From NCBI GenBank assembly GCA_003427395.1, contig BFEA01000024.1, forward strand, positions 957,003 through 983,276: a DNA stretch of 26,274 nt. The letters are read 5' to 3'. A program made the translations under genes and the position numbers. How positions within the stretch are numbered: position 1 is the first letter of the stretch; each line of letters begins with the position of its first letter. The notes beneath the pieces were generated by a model that made no database searches, was not told where the DNA came from, and was given only the letters and a program-made list of their open reading frames with translations. Shown piece by piece: positions 1-8,667 of the stretch. The stretch is from Chara braunii. Taxonomy: Eukaryota; Streptophyta; Charophyceae; Charales; Characeae.

Positions 1-62
<62 letters not shown>
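1..62. repeat. (AG)n microsatellite
   Basis: Uninterrupted AG dinucleotides from the window edge to about base 62. The true start lies outside the window. Similar GA/CT tracts recur at 8209-8324 and 8757-8809, where they sit inside LTR-like repeats, so this tract may also mark an LTR. Confidence 0.97.
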
Positions 63-65
<3 letters not shown>

Positions 66-75
66 CGATACAAGA

Positions 76-312
76 TTGTTGTGCGGTCCAAGGAAGAAGG
101 TGGCGGCCATAGCCACCGAGCTCGGACACATACGTAGAAGAAGGAAAACGAGTGAAGGAGAGAGAGAAGCCATAGCCGAGGAAGAGGAAGGAGGGACGAG
201 GAAGGACAAGGAAGCCATAGCCGGGGTGAAGGAGGAAAGAAGGAAGGAGGGAAAAGAAGAGAAGTGAAGGTCGATGGGAGAGAAAGGGTCGGTAGCCATA
301 GCCGAGCTGAGT
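76..312 (+). other. Glu/Lys-rich low-complexity stretch with four GCCATAGCC motifs
   Basis: Purine-rich DNA that happens to be open from 76 to 267 (63 codons) and reads as Glu, Lys, Arg and Gly. The nonamer GCCATAGCC occurs at 106-114, 169-177, 214-222 and 295-303. All four are in the same frame, read Ala-Ile-Ala, and are 63, 45 and 81 bp apart. The frame has a stop at 265-267, before the fourth motif. I do not recognise a protein family. The composition alone would give long open frames, so I do not call a gene. It may be part of the 5' LTR or leader of the retrotransposon downstream. Confidence 0.45.
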
Positions 313-313
313 G

Positions 314-441
314 TTGACCGAGGCGTTGACCAAGGGGTTGACCAGGCAGTTGACCGAGGTTGACCGGCGTTGACCAAGCGTTGACCAAGGTGTGTGACCA
401 AGGTGTTGACTGGAACTGTCGACCATGAAATTGACCAAGCT
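314..441 (+). repeat. Array of TTGACC motifs (about 12-bp period)
   Basis: TTGACC cores start at 314, 326, 338, 350, 360, 370 and 381. A TGTGACC variant is near 393, TTGACT is at 406 and another TTGACC is at 431. The unit is close to GTTGACCRAGGC, with spacing of 10-13 bp over most of the array. TTGAC(C/T) is the core bound by plant WRKY factors (W-box). The array lies upstream of a Ty3-type element, in a place where its LTR promoter could be. Further single copies occur at 594, 5717 and 5824. The repeat is seen directly; a regulatory role is inferred. Confidence 0.8.
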
Positions 442-1129
442 GGAGTTGGTATATTCTCGCCAAGCCTTCAGCCTCGCCCTATGGATGTGCACTCACCCCA
501 TGGTACGTGCTGAGTCTGTCTATCTCTTCTTTCTGCATTGAGTCTCTTTTGTCCAGGTGTTAGGAACTCCGTGTACGAGGTCATAGAGCTGCGTTGACCA
601 AACCCACACGGGTTGAGTAGGGCTAAAGACCGTGTCTGATGACTGACTGACCCGGAGGACAAACCCTCCTAAGGACCGGTACAGATCGGCGGGCTGCTCA
701 GTGTGGCATGGTAGGCCCAAAATCTGAGTTGTGGGCTGCACAACCAGCTATCTAAGTGTTGAGAGGACTTGCTGATCGCGTCGCCCTGTTTGCGACGTTA
801 AACAATTCCTGAGGAGTTATGGGGGATCTCCTTAAATGCCTCCTGATCAGCGTTGAAGTCCTGTAGTGACAGCTTAGTAATAGGTCTAGGCTAGAGACCC
901 TAGTTGACAGGGTCCTGAACCGGAGTGAAAGCCAGGTGGGATTGACCTCAGGTGCAGGGAATCCGGGTCTGGATTGTAAAGGATAATGGTGGCAAAAGCT
1001 TCCATCGGCCGTGTTTACCTGGCTGGATCGAAGAGTAAGGCTCCGTGGTCCTTAGATAGTCAGCCAGTCAGTCAAGTGGGTAGGTCTAAGTGGTGAGGAG
1101 TGGGACAGCTTTGTCGTGCACCTGACACC
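442..1129 (+). other. Leader/LTR-like region before element A, no gene
   Basis: No convincing coding frame. The region lies between the TTGACC array and the first gag ATG. It contains an 81-bp segment (771-851) that recurs in the same orientation at 17051-17131. I infer LTR or untranslated leader of a Ty3-type element. I could not fix LTR ends or a primer-binding site by eye. Confidence 0.4.
771..851 (+). repeat. 81-bp repeat, copy 1 (partner 17051-17131)
   Basis: This segment and 17051-17131 have the same length and agree at most positions. They share the block TGCGACGTTAAA, then AATTCCTGAGGA, CCTTAAA and TGATCAGC. Copy 1 lies upstream of the gag of element A; copy 2 lies between a gag-like pseudogene and the gag of element C. 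Same orientation and similar position suggest a shared LTR or leader segment of related Ty3 elements. Confidence 0.75.
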
Positions 1130-2524
1130 ATGGACGACTACCCTATGTACGGCTTGCTCATGGGGTTCTCCCTCTGGGGACCCTCTGGCGTCTCCTCTTT
1201 CCTTTGGGGTTGTGGAGTGGTGAGGGGACCACTCCCTATACCAAGGAACAGGAGGAGGAGGCTGCGAAGATCTTGGTCGAGCAAAAGGCCAAGAAAGAGA
1301 AGAGGGAGGTAGTGAAGCAGGCCAAGAAGTTGGCCTTGTTGGAGGAGCAAGCCGCAAAGAAGAAGAAGCTAGAGGAAGAGTTGGAAAGATTGAAGAAGGA
1401 GGAGGAAGAGAAATTAAAGGCAATAGAAGAAAAGGAAGAAGAGGAAAAGGTGGAAGAAGAAGTCCCCTTGATAAGAAGGGCTACAAGAGAGAGAGGGGAA
1501 TCCAGTGGCACGCAGAAGGAGGACCCATGGCTAGAAAAGAAAGTATTTGAGTGGGTCGCGAATTTATCCCTGGGAGAGGAAGAGGAGGTGATGTTGTATG
1601 TCCCCAGGGCGGAACAGGAAGAAGTGGTAAAGGAGTTGGAAAGCAGAGGAAGACCCCTTAAAACGCCAGACCACAGAATAGGAGAAGTTAGAATGGAAGT
1701 TGCGCCTGACCAGGGAGAAGAAGAAGCGGATGGAGGAGGCCAGCAAGGTGGCGAAAGAATTGGAGGCAGTGAAGGAACAAAGAACACAAATGGAGGCGCA
1801 CGCAGATGTTCTGGGGAAGATGGAAGTGATGGCGCAGAACATAGAACTTCTGGCGAGGGCTCAGGAGGAGCAATATCAATTTGCCAGGAGCCAGGATGTA
1901 ACCTTGCGGTCCATCAGATTGGGGTTTAGAGAATTCGCACGAGAAATGATGATGCACGTGGGTACCGAAGTCAAAGCAAGGATGGAGAGCACAAAGCAGT
2001 TTTGTACGGGCGCTATAGAGGGTGCCAAGTTGGCAGCTCCAAGGGAAGAGGAGGTGCGTCCTCATAGAGATCCAGTCAAAGTCAAGTTCCCTGATTCCTA
2101 TAGTGGGAAGAAGGGAGAAAACTTTGACAACTGGGAGGCGAACATTAACTCTTATGTTCACCTCCAGAAGATCTTGCCTGAGGAGCAAGTCTTAATTGCT
2201 TTCCATGCCCTCAAGGACGAAGCAGCAAGCTTCGCCAGATCACTCGCTCGCGCAGCCAAGTGCGAAAATGACATGGTGGCTTACTCCATGATCACACCCC
2301 TGAGTGAATTCTTTAAGTTATTGCGTGAGAGATTTGCTGATGCCACTCGAGGGATTAGGGCCTCCGACAAGCTTTTGACCGTCCACTCACGCCAATGGAA
2401 GAGTGTCAGGGCACTCAAAGGAGTAACGGATGAATTGGTAGTTGTTTCTGGCCATGGGGTCACTGAGACCCAACTGGTCAACCTATTCTATTGTGCCATG
2501 CCCGAGCCGTTGCGCGGGCACTAA
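1130..2524 (+). pseudogene. gag: Element A gag polyprotein, N-terminal and capsid part (frameshifted)
   Basis: Gag forms the retrotransposon particle in the cytoplasm. ATG at 1130 opens a frame beginning Met-Asp-Asp-Tyr. The reading passes to a second frame near 1210-1250, giving a long Lys/Glu coiled coil (about 1260-1500). Near 1690 it passes to a third frame, which runs to a TAA at 2522-2524. That last frame (from 1700) has a coiled coil over its first ~50 residues. A capsid-like domain follows, with the usual lead-in Val-Lys-Phe-Pro, then Tyr-Ser-Gly, then a Trp within ten residues, and a later Leu-Leu-Arg-Glu-Arg-Phe. This matches Ty3/gypsy gag organisation. At least two frameshifts make it a pseudogene. 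The family is confident; the exact shift sites are not. Confidence 0.75.
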
Positions 2525-3142
2525 AAAGAGCAAGGAGCCCACTATGACCTACACTACTTTGAGCAGAGTAGTGGCTTTCTAGGCCCAGTCCATGCCAGTT
2601 ACCACCTTCTGGCACAAGGATCTTGACAAGGGCCAAAAAAAATGGAAGGGTCATACCATCTCTGGCCAAGTAAAGGCCAAGGATCACTTGATCCTGACTT
2701 TAGATGAAGGTGGTATGGAAAAGGTCCCATACGATCAAATAGAATGGGCCCTAGAGGGGGAGGGCAGTAGCGATAGTCAGGGGAGGACTTACGTTGTTGT
2801 CGCGACTGGAGGGAAGCCGCAAGGGAGAGGAGGAGGCCGGGGCCAAAGGGGCCAGGCTTCCGGTGGTCGAGGACAGAGTGATCAGGGGGTTGGTGGCAGA
2901 GAAAACCGCCCATGAAACCGCCCTCGTTTCACTCGGTCACCTCCTAGAAGGGGTTGATGGCACCCTGGTTTGCCGCAAGGCAAGCCCTGGGAAGATCTGG
3001 GCCTAGAGCAGACAGTATGGCAGCAAAGGATAAATCAGGATCCGTGTATTTATTGTGGTGATCCGGGGCATATTATTAAATACTGCCCTAAGTATAGAGA
3101 GGCCCGGTTTGTTGCACAGGCAGTAAAAAGCAACCACCGGTA
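2525..3142 (+). pseudogene. gag: Element A gag C-terminus with CCHC zinc knuckle (nucleocapsid)
   Basis: The capsid frame ends at 2524 and the continuation is in a different frame, open at 2592-2915. It begins with Pro-Val-Thr-Thr-Phe-Trp, followed by a basic, Gly/Arg-rich tail (2810-2915). After a TGA at 2913-2915 the same frame continues. At 3045-3086 it encodes a perfect CX2CX4HX4C zinc knuckle (Cys at 3045, 3054 and 3084; His at 3069). This is the nucleic-acid-binding motif of gag, used for RNA packaging. Its position just upstream of the protease is canonical. The frame is broken by stops before and after the knuckle. Confidence 0.8.
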
Positions 3143-3217
3143 GGAGTTGCAACTGCTCTTACCCCTAGACCATGTGGAGAATAGTGCGCGCACCACAGAG
3201 AAACTCCCAACCCACAT

Positions 3218-4348
3218 GTGTCTATGGCAGACGTTGTTGGCCAGTGCCTAGATAGTTGTCCAGAGACTGCTTGTGTTAGGGTCTCTCTAGGCACTTCCCT
3301 CACAGGTCTGGCAGAGGAGTTGAAGGAGAGGAAGCCGCTCTGGTCCAAAATGAAGAAGGATGGTAAAGGACAACTAGTTCTAGTAGATGTAGAGGTTTTT
3401 AGAGGACGAGTAGCGGCCTTAATAGATAGTGGGGCCACTCGTAGTTACATTAGCAGGAAAGCGTTGCAGAAATTAAAGCTAAATTTGAAAGTCCAAAAGC
3501 TAAAAGACCCAGTAGTCAATATCCTCGCAGACAATCGCCCGATGCGAGTTGAGGATTACGTCGAGGGAGTCCATGCGTACTTTCGCCTAGAGAAGGATGG
3601 GAAAGTAGAAAAAGTTCTCCATTCCCTGACTCTCCTCGTAGAAGATAGCTTTCCATTCGACATGGTTCTAGGATTGGACTGGGGAGAGGCAGCAGGGGCC
3701 ACACTCCACTTGAGAGAGCATGAGTGTAGGCTCCCTAGTCCATCAGGCAAAGTCAAGACTACTCGCCTGTTCCATGTGTCAAGAGTAGACAACTCCTTAG
3801 CACATTGTTGTCTCAGTGCTCCCGCATTTGCGCGATTGGTGAAGAAGGGGCAACTAGAAGAACAAGTTTTTGTAGCCTATTTTAGGCCTGTCATTGAGCC
3901 TACAGAAGAGAAATCCATTGAGCCAGCTATTGCCAAGTTGTTGGAAGAGTATACAGATTTAGCTAAGCCGCCTACAGGACTAGTGCAGCGGCCCATCCAA
4001 CATCGTATTGAGATAGAGCCTGGCAATATAGGTCCTAAGGGAGCTATCTACAGAATGTCCCAAAGGGAGCTAGAGGAGTTGCGCAAGCAGTTAGATGAGC
4101 TCCTCGAGAAGGGTTGGAGTAGGCCCAGTTCGTCTCCGTTTGGAGCACCTATTCTTTTTGTCCCCAAGAAGGAGGGAGAACTTAGAATGTGCATAGACTA
4201 TAGGGGTCTCAATGCTGTCACAATGAAGAATGCAGAACCACTGCCCCGTATAGATGATCTGCTAGATCGGGTGCAGGGTTGCAAGTACTTTTCTAAGATA
4301 GATCTAAAGTCTGGCTATCATCAGATAGAAGTCCACCCTGATATCTAA
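3218..4348 (+). pseudogene. pol: Element A protease and N-terminal reverse transcriptase
   Basis: A 376-codon open frame. An aspartic protease fold lies at about residues 50-180, with the catalytic Asp-Ser-Gly-Ala at 3426-3437 in the context Ala-Leu-Ile-Asp. A Gly-Leu-Asp-Trp motif near 3674 closes the protease domain. The RT N-terminus starts at about residue 265: a YRMS motif, Leu-Leu-Glu-Lys-Gly-Trp, Pro-Ser-Ser-Ser-Pro-Phe-Gly-Ala-Pro, then Met-Cys-Ile-Asp-Tyr-Arg-Gly-Leu-Asn, and the first catalytic Asp in Lys-Ile-Asp-Leu-Lys. The frame ends at 4346-4348 only because a 52-bp tandem duplication puts TAA in frame. Before that event it was continuous with the following segment. This is pol of the Ty3/gypsy type. 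Confidence 0.92.
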
Positions 4349-4395
4349 GATAGATCTAAAGTCTGGCTATCATCAGATAGAAGTCCACCCTGATA
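4292..4395 (+). repeat. 52-bp perfect tandem duplication inside the RT
   Basis: Bases 4292-4343 are repeated exactly at 4344-4395. The duplicated block covers the Lys-Ile-Asp-Leu-Lys-Ser-Gly-Tyr-His region of RT. Because 52 is not a multiple of 3, it shifts the frame and creates the stop at 4346-4348. Perfect identity suggests it is recent compared with the other damage. Confidence 0.95.
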
Positions 4396-5270
4396 ATTAG
4401 TATAAGACGACATTTAGGACTAGATATGGGCACTATGAGTTTATCGTGATGCCCTTTGGGCTAACTAATGCGCCAACTACATTCCAGCGTTGTATGAACG
4501 ACCTGTTTAAGCCATGGTTAGATAGGTTCGTAGTAGTATACCTGGATGATATTCTAGTGTTTAGTAAGACCCTCCAGGAGCATGAGGGCCATTTGAGGCA
4601 GGTCTTGGAGAAGCTAAGAGAAATTAACTTCAAGATCAACGCGAAGAAGTGTGAGTGGGCCAAGACACAAGTCTTGTACTTGGGCCGCGTCTTAGATGGA
4701 AATGACATAAAGCCTGAGGATAGTAAGATCGCAGCGATTCGAGATTGGCCAACGCCCCGCACATTGACATAGTTGCGGTCGGTTTTAGGCTTCGCAAACT
4801 ACTATAGGAAGTTCGTAAGGAACTTCTCTACCATCGCTGCACCCCTTCGCAGGTTGCTCAAGAAAGAAGCAATCTGGGAGTGAGATAGAGATTGTACCTT
4901 GGCCCTGAAGAAGCTAAAGCGGGCCTTGATAGAGTACCTAGTCCTCAAGGTAGTCGATCCATCATTGCCTTTTCTTGTCACCACTGACGCAAGTCAGTAT
5001 GGTATAGGTGTTGTTCTACAGCAAGATGATGGCAATGAGTATAGACTTGTAGAGTTCATGTCTGCTAGGATGCCTTCAGAGAAGGTAGCGACATCTACCT
5101 ACGAGAGGGAACTCTACGCTCTCAGGCAAGCATTAGATCACTGGAAGCACTACTTGCTTGGGAGGCACTTCAAAGTCTATTCAGACCACGAGACGTTGAG
5201 GTGGTTGAAGACGCAGGCCAAGATAACACCTGAGCTTACTAGGTGGGCTGCAGAGATAGACCAATTTTTT
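4396..5270 (+). pseudogene. pol: Element A RT palm/thumb and RNase H (three in-frame stops, 3' truncated)
   Basis: Continuation of the RT in one frame with stops at 4398-4400 (TAG), 4770-4772 (TAG) and 4881-4883 (TGA). At 4446 comes Met-Pro-Phe-Gly-Leu-Thr-Asn-Ala-Pro; near 4540 the intact catalytic Tyr-Leu-Asp-Asp; near 4680 Tyr-Leu-Gly; near 4797 Asn-Tyr-Tyr-Arg-Lys-Phe. RNase H follows: Thr-Asp-Ala-Ser-Gln-Tyr-Gly near 4985, Glu in Tyr-Glu-Arg-Glu-Leu near 5107, Ser-Asp-His near 5180, all acidic positions present. Similarity ends near 5268 at a T-run/A-run junction, just where the linker to integrase should begin. No integrase follows, so the element is truncated or recombined there. Confidence 0.9.
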
Positions 5271-5849
5271 TTAAAAACCAAACAGAACCTTATGGTTTTG
5301 GCTCGTTTTCCATTTTGGGGAGCATAAGTCCGGTTCATATTCCCCCGGCAAGCCCAAGATAGTACAATGCTTACTCACTCACGCTCCTCCCCCTTATGGC
5401 GTGGAGGCCCAAAAGACGACATTGATTACTTCCTTGAATGAGGATGTACCAATCTTCACCCCTGCTTAAGTTAGCCTATTCTAGGCTGTTATTTTCCTTG
5501 GAAGCTATGAGTGTCTGCTACTTGACTGTGCTGGACAGTTCCGATCTCGTTTCTGTGTGTTCCTCACTGTCGATTGGACGTATGACGTGTCTGTGTTTTC
5601 CCGGGACTGGGGGTGTGACGGACCCTTTTGCTCTAATTTCGGAATCCTTTGGAGCAGTTTTCCTTGAAAGTAAAGTCTGAGGGTAGAATCCTAAGCCCTC
5701 AGTAACAGGTGGCATGTTGACCAAGGTGAAGTGACTTTAGGGAGTAACGTCTGAAAGCTATCTTGAAAGAAGCGTTTGAAGCTAAAACCCTAAACCCTAA
5801 AGATTTGGGAGGCAGGAGGTGCGTTGACCAAGCTGTTATTTGTCTGTTC
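5271..5849. other. No gene; junction between element A and the LINE
   Basis: Only short chance frames. It holds two TTGACC motifs (5717, 5824) like those in the array at 314-441, and a telobox at 5784-5801. This could be a degraded 3' LTR of element A, but I could not align it convincingly with the 5' side. Confidence 0.5.
5784..5801 (+). repeat. Plant-type telomeric motif (two CCCTAAA units)
   Basis: Two consecutive CCCTAAA units at 5788-5801, preceded by AAAA. This is the complement of the plant telomere repeat and also the telobox found in many plant 5' leaders. Two units could be chance or a telobox; it is too short to claim a former telomere. Confidence 0.6.
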
Positions 5850-5873
5850 TTTTTTTTTTTCTTTTTTTTTTTT
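5850..5873 (-). repeat. LINE poly(A) tail (T-run on +)
   Basis: Twenty-three T broken by one C. It lies downstream of a - strand LINE coding region and is oriented as a poly(A) tail on that strand. Confidence 0.75.
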
Positions 5874-6255
5874 CCCAAATAGCATGCTTCATTTTCTATA
5901 GATCAAAAGGAGGCCGGGAATCCCTCCACATCTCAACCCGGAAGACCAGGACCATTACCCAACTTAGGCTCTTACTGGATCCAAGTCCAGTGTTCCCTTT
6001 CTCCTGTCTATCTTCATGTCATTCTTGAACAAAGCCCAAACTGGATGAACTAAAAACAAAAAGCAATAAAGGAAAGAACTCTCCAACCTACCCTCAGGTT
6101 GCGCGTGGGCGCCACACTAAACCCTGTTGTCTGCCTATCCTTCCCAGCAAACCTGCCCCTTCCCCTCCCCTACTCTTTCTGCGTTAACCCTTTAGCCCAC
6201 CTCCGTTCCCCTTCTTCTATCTAAACTTTAGTGCTACCCTTACGAGCCTAACCCT

Positions 6256-6840
6256 CTAGTCTTGCCCCCGTTGATCCTTATTCCCGAACCAATGGAAAGC
6301 TAATCTGTATCCTTCAATTGTTGCTATCTTTCCTTTTACCAACGTTATCTGGTGAAAAGTCTTAAATATCTCCCAGGCTTTCACCGGGCTTAGTTGAGTT
6401 TGTCGTCTTGTTCTTTGCCATTGGGCCGTGATATCCGTCTCCAGAAGGTTGTGCAAAACTTGCTTGGCCTCCAGCCTATGCATTTGTCCCTTTCCTATCG
6501 TCAGAAGACATCTCCTCTTCCATCTGGTCCACAGTTCATATTGTCTCAGTAATTGGAACCCCCTTCTCTGTCCCGGTTGCCATGTCTTCGGAAGCTCCAT
6601 GCCAGTGAGGAGGATCCTCCTGTCCTCTGGAAAGGACTCGTCTGAGATCTTTCCCCACAGTTCCCTGGCTGCTTCCCACACATATGCCGCCTTTGGGCAT
6701 TGCAGCAGACAATGAATCAGGGATTCCATCGTTTCAGCCGTGCAAAGGTGGCACTTGTGATTGACCTGATCCCTCTGGTTGTGACTGCGGCGCTCATACA
6801 GCCAGGCATTGACTGGGAGCGCACATGGAAAATCAGCCAT
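6256..6840 (-). pseudogene. LINE ORF2 C-terminus: zinc-binding domain of reverse transcriptase (zf-RVT)
   Basis: The 194-codon frame carries the zinc-binding region typical of the C-terminus of plant LINE reverse transcriptases. In order it shows Leu-Pro-Val-Asn-Ala-Trp-Leu-Tyr-Glu-Arg-Arg, then Cys-His-Leu-Cys, then about ten residues later His-X4-Cys-Pro, and Val-Trp-Glu. This pattern is known from plant LINE ORF2 proteins and from captured non-LTR RT fragments. The first ATG (6838-6840) is not a real start: the same domain begins upstream in another frame (segment 6717-7436), and the two join near 6823-6828 by what looks like a one-base deletion. The C-terminal ~110 residues are basic and unfamiliar. 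Confidence 0.8.
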
Positions 6841-7436
6841 TGTAAGCTTTTGACCCTACCTAACCTTATGCTATTCAACGCTGGCCACGACAAACTAGCG
6901 ACCTGCGTCCTGGGCACTTCCAACCTCCTTTCCCATCGGATAGCCAGTGGTTCCGCCAGTGGGTGAGACCTCCTTCTAAGCTTGTACCCCAATTTGGTTG
7001 TGTAGTGCAGTATGCTTATTCTTCTGGTCACTCCCAGTACTCCTCCCCTGATGTTCCATGCCCATTCTGCCGGGTCCACTTTCAAATCCTGCAGAGCCGT
7101 AGCCGGAGCATAAATCGTGTAGTTGTCCATCTCCACCACTCTGACCTTCCGCGCTGCGCTTTTTAAGATTGTAATCGGGGTGGTAGATGCCTTATCTATT
7201 TGACTGGTGGTGGTCCCTGTTTCCTCTATTGAGAACATATCAGCCAATAACCATGCATCCGTCGGGCCTGTCTTGCCCCTTATCCTGAAGGCCTTTTCCG
7301 GCTTGTCCTCGTGTATCCAAGTGGCCCAATCCTCCTTCTCCCATTGCGGTCCCTTCTCTAGCAGCTTTACCCACTCTGATGGGATGGAGATGAGAACATC
7401 GTTCAGATTTTCTAGCAACCTGTGGGTACCCTTCAT
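6824..7436 (-). pseudogene. LINE ORF2, region upstream of zf-RVT (frameshifted)
   Basis: The frame from 7436 reads as LINE protein down to about 6824. It includes Ile-Leu-His-Tyr-Thr-Thr-Lys-Leu-Gly-Tyr-Lys-Leu and then Arg-Val-Lys-Ser-Leu-Gln-Trp-Leu-Ile-Phe-His, the usual lead-in to the zinc-binding domain. It then runs out of frame to a stop at 6717-6719, while the true continuation is in the 6840 frame. No catalytic RT motif is present; this is the thumb/connection area. The ATG at 7434-7436 is probably internal, because similar-looking coding continues upstream in another frame. Confidence 0.7.
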
Positions 7437-7816
7437 ATCGTACCGAAGGTCTCATGTTGTCTTCCACCGCTGTTTTTCGTCTGACCATAAATGTCTGACC
7501 TGCCAGACTCCATGTTCCACCCATGTTCCCCATTTCGAGTCCCGTGCTATTAAGATACGCAGCTTCCCCTGCTGATCCTTGATCGAAGGGTTGCAGAATA
7601 GTGGTTGACGGAGGACCTACCGTTGTCTGTTCTAGTGGTGTCGTTTCGGACTTTTGGGCCTGTCTGAACAGACCTGCGTCTGTTCTGACCAGGACCACGT
7701 TTGGGCCATTCTAGGCCATGTTCGGAGTCCTTCAGCAGGAGCGCGTGGATGTCTGATAGGGACCCAGGCAGGCCATTATGGGCCAGGGCCACTAGGAGCA
7801 GGACGTTGGCCTGCAC
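7436..7816 (-). pseudogene. Probable LINE ORF2 upstream remnant
   Basis: Two overlapping - strand frames (7240-7698 and 7550-7816) have the composition of decayed coding sequence leading into the segment above. Near 7490 one reads Gly-Thr-Trp-Ser-Leu-Ala-Gly-Gln-Thr, followed by a basic stretch and Ser-Val-Arg-Tyr-Glu-Gly, close to where the next frame takes over. I recognise no catalytic motif. Assignment to the LINE rests on strand, order and continuity. The part above about 7640 may instead belong to an LTR-like repeat. Confidence 0.4.
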
Positions 7817-7861
7817 TTAGGACCGTCGATCGGATCCTGGATCCGACGCTCCTAAGCGCAG
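7811..7861. repeat. Imperfect inverted repeat (hairpin) of about 23-bp arms
   Basis: The left arm CTGCACTTAGGACCGTCG pairs with the right arm ending TCCTAAGCGCAG. Allowing two mismatches and a 4-base bulge, the arms meet at the perfect inner palindrome TCGGATCC-T-GGATCCGA (7830-7846). Both arms carry a CCTAAG(T/C)G(C)AG block in opposite orientation. A similar CCTAAGTGAAGGC block occurs on the - strand near 25755, so two LTR-like ends may meet head to head here. Confidence 0.8.
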
Positions 7862-8205
7862 ACCGTAGGCCGCCCAGCCAGGCACAGTGCTATATCTAGC
7901 TGGGTCATTCAGGAGTTCTACTCCTTAAGCGTTATGCTGCTGGAGCAGCAGACGACATTCAGCGCTGCTTGGCGTTAGACGTAGAGGCGGTGGAGATAGT
8001 CGGAGAGAGAAGTGGAGTTGGAGGCCATATCTGCGAGGTGTAGAGGGCTTACCTGGGCGCCATAGCTGGTTCCTTCGCCGGCGACCTACAACACAGAGAG
8101 GCAAGCGGCAGCGGTTTCCTGCAGGTGAGACAGAGAGAGGTCAACGTCTTCCTCTTCTTCCTCTGTCTCCACTCTCCATATCCAGCTTTCTCCTTCTTCT
8201 TCTTC

Positions 8206-8279
<74 letters not shown>

Positions 8280-8285
8280 GAGACA

Positions 8286-8324
<39 letters not shown>

Positions 8325-8456
8325 GTTACAGGCAGAGATTATTCGGGTTATGGGGCCCAGGATCTGATTCGACATTGCAGGGGCAGTGTCGCATGCCTAA
8401 TCGGCATCGATTAGAACCGAGAACCTATCTCTCAGAGACAATAAAAAAATAACACA
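7836..8456 (+). mobile_element. LTR-like repeat, + orientation (arm 1 of an inverted pair)
   Basis: Compared with the - strand of 8668-9573, this segment shows the same landmarks in the same order. First a CACTG-less-conserved block around GTGCTATATCTAGCTGGG (near 7887). Then a CTTACCTGGGCGCCATAGCT block (8048-8067), a TTCTTCTTCTTCTT block, a GA microsatellite (8209-8324), ATTCGGG, GACATTG, and finally ACATTGGGAGACTG (8453-8467). I infer a decayed LTR. The element it belonged to, and its exact ends, are not established. Confidence 0.5.
8209..8324. repeat. (AG)n microsatellite with ACAG interruptions
   Basis: AG repeats interrupted by ACAGACAG-type steps around 8270-8300. They lie inside the + oriented LTR-like arm, at the position where the opposite arm has (CT)n. 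The open frames across it (Arg-Glu or Leu-Ser repeats) are artefacts of the repeat. Confidence 0.97.
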
Positions 8457-8667
8457 TTGGGAGACTGAAATACCAGGATCTGACTCAGCAAGGACAATGA
8501 CAGGACCTGACAACACTCATCCTCACTCTGTGTGAGTGGACTCAGTGCTGCAATCATGGAAGGGGCGCTGAGTCCGAATCATCCACGGATGAAGGAGGGA
8601 GGAGAGACGAAGGGAAGAGGGAGATAGGGAGGATCAGCCACCAGAGGCCGATGAACCCAGTCTCCAA
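8457..8667. other. 211-bp spacer between the inverted LTR-like arms
   Basis: No coding sequence. Each edge carries a TTGG(G)AGACTG sequence reading outward from its arm (8457-8467 on +, 8658-8667 on -). A TGG right after an LTR end would suit a primer-binding site, but I cannot name the tRNA. Purine-rich at 8590-8630. Confidence 0.4.

Larger units (their letters stand above)
5850..7816 (-). mobile_element. LINE retrotransposon fragment, 3' end
   Basis: A - strand element inferred from the coding pieces at 6256-7816. Its 3' side (lower coordinates) ends in a T-rich run on the + strand at 5850-5873, which is a poly(A) tail on the - strand, as expected for target-primed reverse transcription. 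About 380 bp of 3' untranslated sequence separates the last stop (6256-6258) from the tail. The RT core and endonuclease are absent, so the copy is 5' truncated or was cut by the LTR-like sequence starting near 7836. I could not identify target-site duplications. Confidence 0.72.

Noticed and set aside
1215-1234. 7-bp hairpin GAGTGGT/ACCACTC near the first gag frameshift
   Set aside because: It could be called a frameshift-stimulating structure, but there is no slippery heptamer just before it and the gene is decayed anyway.
1052-1842. Long - strand frames (123 and 183 codons) rich in Ser and Phe
   Set aside because: They are the antisense shadow of the Lys/Glu coiled coil of gag.
5784-5801. 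Former telomere end or chromosome fusion point
   Set aside because: Only two units are present; too few to support this.
8049-8414. Open frames of Leu-Ser or Arg-Glu repeats over the GA tract
   Set aside because: They are translations of a dinucleotide repeat in all frames and have no other protein feature.
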